Positions 57,842 to 64,000 of a stretch of 64,000 nucleotides of DNA are shown one piece after another. Source of the DNA: CAYZHM01 sp964478225 (GTDB lineage: Bacteria; Pseudomonadota; Alphaproteobacteria; Micavibrionales; Micavibrionaceae). Both the position numbers and the translations under genes were made by a program. The number at the start of each line of letters is the position of its first letter. The first letter of the stretch is position 1. The stretch lies in NCBI GenBank assembly GCA_964478225.1, contig CAYZHM010000001.1, positions 372,001-436,000 of the forward strand, in the 5' to 3' direction. The notes under the pieces are model-generated. The model was not told where the DNA came from and did no database searches. It saw only the letters and a list, made by a program, of their open reading frames with translations.

Positions 57842-58546
57842 ATGCGTGTATTGCTGGTCGAAGACGATACCTCCACCGCCAAATCCATTGAATTGATGCT
57901 GAAATCTGAAGGGTATATTGTCGATACCACCGACCTTGGCGAAGATGGGATCGAGATCGGCAAGATATATGATTACGACATTATTATTCTCGACCTGATG
58001 TTGCCGGACATGGACGGATATGACGTTCTGAAGTCTTTGCGCGATTCCAAGGTTGAAACCCCTATTCTCATTCTTTCAGGCCTTTCGGAGCTGGACAACA
58101 AGATCAAGGGTCTTGGCTATGGGGCGGATGATTATTTGACTAAGCCTTTTGACAAGCGCGAATTGGTTGCACGGATTCAGGCGATTGTACGCCGTTCACA
58201 AGGGCACTCGCAAAGCATTATTCAAACCGGCGATGTTAAGGTTAATCTGGATTCACGTACGGTTGAAGTTGCGGGCGAGCCATTGCATTTGACCGGGAAA
58301 GAATATGGCATTATCGAGCTGCTTTCGCTGCGCAAGGGAACGACACTGACCAAAGAGATGTTCCTGAACCACCTCTATGGCGGCATGGACGAGCCGGAAG
58401 TTAAAATTATCGATGTGTTTATCTGCAAGTTGCGTAAGAAAATTCAGGATGCGACGAATGGCGATAATTACATCGAGACCGTTTGGGGACGTGGCTATGT
58501 GTTGCGCGATCCTCGTGAAGGCGAGAAAAAGGCTGCTAACGCCTAA
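57842..58546 (+). CDS. ctrA: Cell-cycle master regulator CtrA
   Basis: CtrA is an OmpR-type response regulator that binds TTAA-N7-TTAA and controls flagellar, division and replication genes. The 234-residue protein has Asp51 in 'DIIILDLMLPDMDGYDVLKSLRD', Lys101 in 'DDYLTKPFDKREL', and the winged-helix DNA-binding half ('LHLTGKEYGIIELLSLRKGTTLTKEMFLNHLYGGMDEPEVKIIDVFICKLRKKI'). The C-terminal tail is short. It is followed after 8 bp by pgsA. Confidence 0.97.
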   Translation: MRVLLVEDDTSTAKSIELMLKSEGYIVDTTDLGEDGIEIGKIYDYDIIILDLMLPDMDGYDVLKSLRDSKVETPILILSGLSELDNKIKGLGYGADDYLTKPFDKRELVARIQAIVRRSQGHSQSIIQTGDVKVNLDSRTVEVAGEPLHLTGKEYGIIELLSLRKGTTLTKEMFLNHLYGGMDEPEVKIIDVFICKLRKKIQDATNGDNYIETVWGRGYVLRDPREGEKKAANA

Positions 58547-58554
58547 GAGAATTC

Positions 58555-59103
58555 ATGCTTAATCTGGCTAATATTCTGACATTGGGTCGGCTGGCTTTGT
58601 TGCCGCCGATTGTTTTGCTTTTGTATTTTTCTGGATTCTGGCCGGTGATGATTGCGTTCTTTTTGTACGTGGTCGCGGCAGCAAGCGATTATTTCGATGG
58701 ATGGGTGGCGCGGAAATATGGTCAGGTCACCCCCTTTGGCACTTTCCTTGATCCTATTGTCGACAAAGTTTTTGTGGCAGCGATTTTGATTATTCTCATT
58801 GCGACGCGGCACATTATGGGGTGGTGGGTTATTCTGCCCATCATTATTTTAGCACGCGAAATTCTAGTTTCTGGTTTGAGGGAATTTCTGGGGCCGATGA
58901 ATGTGCAAATGCCGGTCACGAAGCTGGCGAAATGGAAAACGGCGGTGCAGATGGTGGCGCTGGGGCTGCTTATTCTTGCCCCTTATGTGGCGTATAGCCA
59001 GGATTTAGGCCTTTTGGCGCTTCTGGCCGCCACGGTTTTGACCGTTATTACCGGCTGGGGGTATTTAAAAGTCGGGCTGGAACATATCCAAAAAATGCCT
59101 TAA
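58555..59103 (+). CDS. pgsA: CDP-diacylglycerol-glycerol-3-phosphate 3-phosphatidyltransferase
   Basis: PgsA makes phosphatidylglycerol phosphate in the membrane. The 182-residue protein has several TM helices and the CDP-alcohol phosphotransferase motif D45xxDG(49)xxAR(53)x8G62xxxD66xxxD70 in 'SDYFDGWVARKYGQ' and 'FGTFLDPIVDK'. It starts 8 bp after ctrA and ends 9 bp before pyrD. Confidence 0.95.
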   Translation: MLNLANILTLGRLALLPPIVLLLYFSGFWPVMIAFFLYVVAAASDYFDGWVARKYGQVTPFGTFLDPIVDKVFVAAILIILIATRHIMGWWVILPIIILAREILVSGLREFLGPMNVQMPVTKLAKWKTAVQMVALGLLILAPYVAYSQDLGLLALLAATVLTVITGWGYLKVGLEHIQKMP

Positions 59104-59112
59104 AACAGGTCT

Positions 59113-60186
59113 ATGCCTGATCTTTACCAAGCCCTACGCCCGCTGTTGTTTAGCCTTGATGCGGAGACAGCCCATAATGCAACATTGAAAGCCCTGCGGA
59201 GCGGGATTATGCCTTCATGTCCTGCTGTGGCGGATCCGGCGCTTCAGATGGATATTTGGGGATTAAAGTTTCCCAATCCTGTGGGGTTATCTGCGGGGTT
59301 TGATAAGAATGCCGAAGTTATTGGTCCGGCGCTGCGGATGGGGTTTGGATTTGTTGAGGCGGGAACGGTGACGCCAAAGCCCCAGCATGGTAACGAGAAA
59401 CCGCGTGTGTTTCGTGATCCAAGGAATGAAGCGGTTATCAATCGCATGGGCTTTCCCAATCTTGGCATGAAGAATTTTAAAAATAATCTTGAACGGTTTC
59501 TTGGGCATAGAACCAAACCACAAGGTGTTGTTGGTATTAATATCGGCATGAATAAATCGCAAACCGAACCGGCGAAAGATTATTGTGTGCTTATCAAGAT
59601 GCTGGCGCCGCTGGCGGATTATATTACGATTAATATTTCTTCACCGAACACGCCAGGGCTGAGAGATCTACAGAAGCGTGAGCCTTTGCTGGAGCTTTTG
59701 AGTGCTGTGAAAGAGGAGCGTGCGAGAACTTGCGGAAACCACCCTCCTCCGCTGTTGTTGAAACTTGCGCCGGATTTGGATGAGGCGCAATGCGAGGAGC
59801 TTGCGAAGGCGGTTCTTGAAGCCGAGATTGATGGTTTGATCTTGGGAAATACGACGCTTGATCGCCCGCCTTTCTTGCCCGAGAAATTTCGTGCGGAAAA
59901 GGGCGGATTGAGTGGACAACCTTTAACGGCCAAATCGACCGCGATCATCAGCCGTTTTTATCAATTAACCAGCGGTAAAATTCCAATCGTTGGCGTCGGC
60001 GGGATTGCCAATGGCGCGCAAGCCTATGAAAAAATAAAAGCGGGAGCTTCTTTGGTACAGTTGTATACGGGACTTGTTTTTAAAGGGCCGGGTGTGGCAC
60101 ATTCAATCAATCGGGAATTGTTGAATTTATTAAAAGCGGACGGATACAGCCATATCCGTGAAGCGGTTGGAGCCGCGCATCGGTGA
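59113..60186 (+). CDS. pyrD: Dihydroorotate dehydrogenase (quinone), class 2
   Basis: PyrD oxidises dihydroorotate to orotate in pyrimidine synthesis, passing electrons to quinone. The 357-residue protein has the class 2 N-terminal membrane-associating helices, 'NPVGLSAGFDKNAEVIGPALRMGFGFVEAGTVTPKPQ', 'INRMGFPNLGM', 'ITINISSPNTPGLRDLQ' and the C-terminal FMN-binding 'IVGVGGIANGAQAYEKIKAGASLVQLYTGLV'. It overlaps the next gene by 4 bp. Confidence 0.97.
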   Translation: MPDLYQALRPLLFSLDAETAHNATLKALRSGIMPSCPAVADPALQMDIWGLKFPNPVGLSAGFDKNAEVIGPALRMGFGFVEAGTVTPKPQHGNEKPRVFRDPRNEAVINRMGFPNLGMKNFKNNLERFLGHRTKPQGVVGINIGMNKSQTEPAKDYCVLIKMLAPLADYITINISSPNTPGLRDLQKREPLLELLSAVKEERARTCGNHPPPLLLKLAPDLDEAQCEELAKAVLEAEIDGLILGNTTLDRPPFLPEKFRAEKGGLSGQPLTAKSTAIISRFYQLTSGKIPIVGVGGIANGAQAYEKIKAGASLVQLYTGLVFKGPGVAHSINRELLNLLKADGYSHIREAVGAAHR

Positions 60187-61508
60187 AAAAGAAAGACGAA
60201 CAACAAAAACCATACAGGGCAAAAATCAGCGCGGCGCTTGTTAGCACCTATGCTTTTTTGGCGATTGGTGTTGTTGGGATGCTGGCGTTTTTATCACCTC
60301 ATACGGCGTTTATCGCGTGCGGTCTTGGAGCAATTTCCCTGATTCTTTATTTCGATCAACGTTGGCGCGGTTTTTGGGAACAGGCTTCATCGTTTCAAAT
60401 GCTTTCCCTTCGCAAGGATCAGAAAAAGCTGTCTGATACACTTGAAGCCACCAGGAGTGAGCTGAATGTTCTGAAAGATGATATTAGTGAGGTGCGTCAG
60501 AGCCTTCAGAAAATTAAGGCGAAGTCGCAGGAGCCGATTTCCCTACGCGTGAGAGTGCCTGCACAAGAGAGTGCAGATGATGTTGCGCCGGACATGGAAC
60601 GCATTAAAACCAAGTTACGCAAGATAGCGCCGAAACCTCTTTTGAAGCCCGAAGTGCCTGTTTCATCTTATCAGGAGCTTGTTGCGACGAGGCCCTCTTC
60701 TGCTCCTGTGTCCGTAACCAGGATTGCCAATGATGAGCCGGCTTACAGCAAAACGGCGATTAAGAATCTGATCCGCCATGCAGTGCATAGCCGGGATATT
60801 GAGATGTTTGTACAGCCTGTGATGGCTATTCCTCAGCGCAAGACGCGTTTTTATGAGTTGTATGCAAGGCTGCGCGCCGGTGGCGGCAATTATGTTTCCG
60901 CAAGCCAATTTATGGAGCTGGCCCGTGAAGATGGAGCGGAGAAAGAAATTGATACGTTGTTGTTGATGGAGTGTTTGCGTGTGATGCGGTCATCAGCCAA
61001 TGTGAAAAAGCCAACGCCGTTTTTCATCAATATTACGCAAGCGACCTTGAACAACACCGTGTTTATGAAACGCCTTCTCGATTTTATTTCAAAAAACCGC
61101 GGAATGGCGCCACGGTTGATTTTTGAGATTGCAGAGCCGGAATATAAAAATATGCGCGGGGCAACTTTGCAGGTCGTCAAAGGTCTTGGGCAATTGGGAT
61201 GCTCGTTTGCTCTTGGGCAATGCAGCTCTTTGGATTTTGATGTGCCAGACCTTATTGATAACAAAGTTCGTTTTGTGAAAATCGGCAAGACGTCGTTGAG
61301 TGCGCATATTATGACGGACAAGGCGTTGGCCGAGACCATCAAGAAGAAACGTATTCTTGAAGGGAATGGTGTTGGGGTGATTGCTGAGAAAATTGAAACC
61401 GAACGTGATTTGCGCGAATTGATGGACCTTGATCTTAATCTGGCGCAGGGATATTTGCTGGGGCGGCCTGATTTGCGCGCGGCCTACGCGAAGAAGCAAG
61501 CGGCGTAG
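60183..61508 (+). CDS. tipF: TipF-like membrane protein with degenerate EAL domain
   Basis: The 441-residue protein has two N-terminal TM helices (about 16-37 and 39-57), a coiled coil (about 73-115), a linker and a degenerate EAL domain (about 192-435). This matches the build of Caulobacter TipF, a c-di-GMP-binding flagellar assembly factor. Catalytic motifs are changed: EAL/EALLR is YELYAR (224-229) and the DDFG region reads FALGQ (342-346), so phosphodiesterase activity is unlikely. It starts with GTG, overlapping pyrD by 4 bp (GTGA). Confidence 0.8.
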   Translation: MKKKDEQQKPYRAKISAALVSTYAFLAIGVVGMLAFLSPHTAFIACGLGAISLILYFDQRWRGFWEQASSFQMLSLRKDQKKLSDTLEATRSELNVLKDDISEVRQSLQKIKAKSQEPISLRVRVPAQESADDVAPDMERIKTKLRKIAPKPLLKPEVPVSSYQELVATRPSSAPVSVTRIANDEPAYSKTAIKNLIRHAVHSRDIEMFVQPVMAIPQRKTRFYELYARLRAGGGNYVSASQFMELAREDGAEKEIDTLLLMECLRVMRSSANVKKPTPFFINITQATLNNTVFMKRLLDFISKNRGMAPRLIFEIAEPEYKNMRGATLQVVKGLGQLGCSFALGQCSSLDFDVPDLIDNKVRFVKIGKTSLSAHIMTDKALAETIKKKRILEGNGVGVIAEKIETERDLRELMDLDLNLAQGYLLGRPDLRAAYAKKQAA

Positions 61509-61510
61509 AA

Positions 61511-62371
61511 ATGGCGCAAATAATTTCAGGCCTCTCCGATATTGCTGATCGGTATGATCATTTTATTCTCGATATTTTTGGAGTCATTCATGACGGGATT
61601 GAGCCGTTTGCGGGCACTATTGAGTGTTTGAGCGCATTACAAAGAGCCGGTAAACAGGTTTGCTTGCTGTCCAATTCACCAAACCGAGCGACGCGTGCGG
61701 TTTGGTATATGGAGCAAATGGGTATTCCACGTTCGCTTTATCATCATATCGTGACATCCGGCGAAGCGACGCATCTATCGCTTAAAGATTTTGAAGCAGA
61801 ATATGGGCGCGATTGCTGGTTGATCGGCACCGAGATGATGGCAGAAGTGTTTGAAGGGTATGACATCAACATTCATGATGGGCCGCACCAAGCCAGCTTT
61901 GTGCTCAACTCGATTCCGGGAACGCATAAGACATCGAAGGAAAGTTTTTTGAATAATTTGCGTGTGGCGGCGGATAGGGGTTTGCCGATGATTTGTGCGA
62001 ACCCTGATTTGGTTGTGAATATCGGCAAAGAACAATATGAGTGCGCGGGGACGTTTGCGAAGTATTATGAAGAAGAGCTTGGCGGGGCCGTTGTTTATCA
62101 CGGAAAACCGCATGCGCCGGTTTATGAGCAGTGTTACGAGTTGCTTGGGCGGCCGGATAAATCGCGTATTTGTGCGGTTGGCGATAGTTTTCATACTGAT
62201 ATTACAGGTGCGAATAATTTCGGGATTGATAGCGTGTTTAATATAGAAGGCATTCATCAGGAAGAGGCTTACTGCCCTGTGAATGGCGGCGTTGACAATG
62301 AGCGGATTGAAACTATGCTAAAGTCACAGGTTCAAAAACCGACTTACGTTATGGCGGGGTTTCAATGGTGA
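61511..62371 (+). CDS. HAD-superfamily hydrolase, class IIA-like
   Basis: The 286-residue protein is a HAD IIA-type hydrolase resembling the TIGR01459 family: motif I 'FILDIFGVIHDG' with Asp21, motif II 'LLSNSPNRA' (Ser), cap region, and motif IV 'AVGDSFHTDITGANNFGIDSVF'. 'GKPHAPVYEQCYELLG' supplies the catalytic Lys. Its substrate is unknown; related proteins dephosphorylate sugar or glycerol phosphates. It begins 2 bp after the tipF-like stop and overlaps the next gene by 7 bp. Confidence 0.9.
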   Translation: MAQIISGLSDIADRYDHFILDIFGVIHDGIEPFAGTIECLSALQRAGKQVCLLSNSPNRATRAVWYMEQMGIPRSLYHHIVTSGEATHLSLKDFEAEYGRDCWLIGTEMMAEVFEGYDINIHDGPHQASFVLNSIPGTHKTSKESFLNNLRVAADRGLPMICANPDLVVNIGKEQYECAGTFAKYYEEELGGAVVYHGKPHAPVYEQCYELLGRPDKSRICAVGDSFHTDITGANNFGIDSVFNIEGIHQEEAYCPVNGGVDNERIETMLKSQVQKPTYVMAGFQW

Positions 62372-64000
62372 GATTATTATCAGTTTTGGTTTTGCTTTGT
62401 TTTTCACTGCCTGTGCGGGCAGAACCCATGCCGGCAATTGCGTTGCACGGGACGCCGAAATATCCGGCGGGGTTTACGCATCTTGATTATACCAATCCGG
62501 CGGCGCCTAAGACGGGAGCTTTGAAACTCAGCTCACTGGGAAGCTTTGACTCGCTTAATCCGTTTATCGTTAAGGGTACGCCCGCAGCAGGATTGAATTA
62601 CTTACGTTCCGGATTGGTTTACGAGAGCCTCATGCAAAATTCATGGGATGAGCCGTTTTCGTTGTACGGGATATTGGCACAATCGATTGAAGTTGCCGAA
62701 GATAAATCCTGGGTGCGGTTTGTGTTGCGCCCAGAGGCCAAGTTTGCAGACGGCCAGCCGGTAACCGCTGAGGACGTTAAGTGGACGATGGAAACTTTAA
62801 AAGCGCATGGCCAGCCGTTTTTTCAAGCATATTGGCACGATATTTCCAATATTGTTATTGAAGATCCGCGCACTGTGAAATTTGAATTTGGTGTGAAAAA
62901 TAATGCTGAATTGCCGTTGATTGTTGCCGAAATGGCGGTATTGCCCAAGCATTTCTGGGAAGGCAAAGATTTTACGGCTGGGTCACTGGAGAAGCCCATG
63001 GGCAGCGGGCCTTATACTGTTGGCAAGGTTGATAACGGGCGGTCGATTGAATATGTACGGCGCGATGATTACTGGGGGAAGGATCTGCCCTTCTTTCAAG
63101 GGTTCAATAATTTCGAGCGTGTTCAGTATGATTATTACCGCGATGATAATGTGGCACTGGAAGCGTTTTTTGCCGGACAATATGACGTGCGGATGGAGAA
63201 CACCGCGAAGCTGTGGGAGCAGAATTATAATGCGCCTGCGGTGAAAGATGGCAGAATTATTAAAGCCGAGATAGATCATAAACGTCCGGCGGGTATGCAG
63301 GGATTTGCTTATAATATTCGGCGTCCCCTATTTCAAGACAAGGCGGTGAGGCAGGCTTTGGCTTATGCGTTTGATTTTGAATGGTCGAACAAGCAGTTTG
63401 CGTTTGGCAGCTATATGCGTACCGATAGCTATTTCGAGAACTCAGAGCTAGCGTCTACAGGGTTGCCTGAAGGCGAAGAATTGGCGATTTTAGAGCAATA
63501 TCGCGGAAAGATTCCAGACGAGGTGTTTACGCAGACTTATGCGCCGCCGAAAACGGATGGATCGGGGAATAATCGTGCGAATTTGCGTAAGGCCGTTGAA
63601 ATATTGGATAGCGCAGGATGGGTTTTGGGCGCGGATGGTATACGCGCGAAAGACGGAGTGAAGCTGCAATTTGAAATTCTTGATGCCAATCCGCAATTTG
63701 AGCGTTGGGTTTTGCCATTTGTCCAAAACCTCGAGCGCATCGGCGTGAAAGCCAATTTCCGTGTGGTTGATCCGGCGCAATATCAAAACCGTATGAATGA
63801 TTTTGATTATGATATGACGATCGAGGCGTATGGGCAGTCGGATTCACCTGGCAATGAGCAGCGTGATTTCTGGGGCTCTGATAAGGCAGACATGCAAGGA
63901 TCGCGTAATACGATTGGCATCAAAGATCCGGTGGTTGATGATTTGATTGATAAGCTTATCAAGGCCGATAGCCGTGAGGACCTCGTAACGAAGGTCCGCG
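62365..64000 (+). CDS. Peptide ABC transporter substrate-binding protein, YejA-like (partial)
   Basis: The frame is open from ATG 62365 to the window end (545 codons), so the C terminus is missing. A signal peptide (LLSVLVLLCFSLPVRA) precedes 'LHGTPKYPAGFTHLDYTNPAAPKTGALKLSSLGSFDSLNPF', the typical start of YejA-type (COG4166) SBP_bac_5 proteins, with 'AKFADGQPVTAEDVKWTMETL' and 'KPMGSGPYTVGKVDNG'. It would bind oligopeptides in the periplasm for an ABC importer encoded beyond the window. It overlaps the HAD gene by 7 bp. Confidence 0.92.
   Translation, partial: MVRLLSVLVLLCFSLPVRAEPMPAIALHGTPKYPAGFTHLDYTNPAAPKTGALKLSSLGSFDSLNPFIVKGTPAAGLNYLRSGLVYESLMQNSWDEPFSLYGILAQSIEVAEDKSWVRFVLRPEAKFADGQPVTAEDVKWTMETLKAHGQPFFQAYWHDISNIVIEDPRTVKFEFGVKNNAELPLIVAEMAVLPKHFWEGKDFTAGSLEKPMGSGPYTVGKVDNGRSIEYVRRDDYWGKDLPFFQGFNNFERVQYDYYRDDNVALEAFFAGQYDVRMENTAKLWEQNYNAPAVKDGRIIKAEIDHKRPAGMQGFAYNIRRPLFQDKAVRQALAYAFDFEWSNKQFAFGSYMRTDSYFENSELASTGLPEGEELAILEQYRGKIPDEVFTQTYAPPKTDGSGNNRANLRKAVEILDSAGWVLGADGIRAKDGVKLQFEILDANPQFERWVLPFVQNLERIGVKANFRVVDPAQYQNRMNDFDYDMTIEAYGQSDSPGNEQRDFWGSDKADMQGSRNTIGIKDPVVDDLIDKLIKADSREDLVTKVR

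Overview
The window is a near-complete flagellar biosynthesis, motor and cell-cycle-control locus from an alphaproteobacterium. Four things point there: CckA and CtrA are encoded inside the cluster, the Caulobacter-type regulators FlbD, FlbT, FlaF, FliX and a TipF-like protein are present, the recA operator has the alphaproteobacterial LexA form GTTC-N7-GTTC, and several promoters carry CtrA boxes (TTAA-N7-TTAA) or sigma-54 elements (GG-N10-GC). Gene content and arrangement resemble Rhodospirillales/Micavibrio-like lineages; that finer placement is inference.

Layout. 1-5.3 kb is housekeeping: the 5' part of a soluble lytic transglycosylase gene, dapA, an ACT-domain gene, smpB, then recA with its SOS promoter and a small wHTH/membrane gene sitting where recX often lies. 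5.3-10.6 kb (minus strand) is fliQ-fliR-flhB-cckA plus a 4-TM gene, downstream of a 22-codon ORF and an array of four TTAA half-sites spaced exactly 11 bp apart. 10.7-11.9 kb is flgB-flgC-fliE from a sigma-54 promoter. 11.9-13.6 kb (plus) is an FlhB-C-like gene, a small unknown gene, fliO and fliP. 13.7-23.5 kb holds a PEP-CTERM-like exported protein, a 990-aa TPR protein, two MotB-type proteins (one without the channel Asp), cheZ, cheY, motE, a DUF6468-like gene, fliM and fliL. 23.7-27 kb is flgF-flgG-flgA-flgH. 27-28.2 kb is a small membrane protein, dksA and fliX. 28.4-35.4 kb is flgI-flgJ-two FlgN-like-fliK-flgD-flgE. A strongly structured 230-nt intergenic region separates flgE from the flagellin gene, followed by flbT, flaF and flaG. 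39.4-46.1 kb is fliF-fliG-fliH-fliN-motA, a small secreted protein and flbD. 46.2-52.5 kb is orphan genes, flhA, an accessory gene bracketed by a second, internally deleted copy of the flhA 3' end, an ankyrin gene, flhF and flhG. 52.6-57 kb is a second FliK-like protein, an unknown gene, fliJ and fliI. 57-64 kb is a peptidoglycan-binding protein, ctrA, pgsA, pyrD, tipF-like, a HAD hydrolase and the start of a YejA-like solute-binding protein.

How it fits together. The export apparatus (FlhA/B, FliO/P/Q/R/H/I/J), MS and C rings (FliF/G/M/N), rod, hook and P/L rings, stator (MotA/MotB/MotE/FliL), hook-length control, flagellin and polar placement/number proteins (FlhF/FlhG) are all present; flgK, flgL and fliD are not in this window. 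Promoter motifs suggest a Caulobacter-like hierarchy: CtrA for the early fliQ operon (which also contains cckA, closing a possible feedback loop) and sigma-54/FlbD for flgB, flgF, flgI and perhaps flhF.

No CRISPR array, tRNA, rRNA or transposase gene was seen. The most notable unexplained items are the structured RNA-like region after flgE, the TTAA array with its small ORF, the flhA 3'-end remnant, the MotB-like protein lacking the Asp, the duplicated FlgD module and several accessory genes that carry their own sigma-70 promoters.
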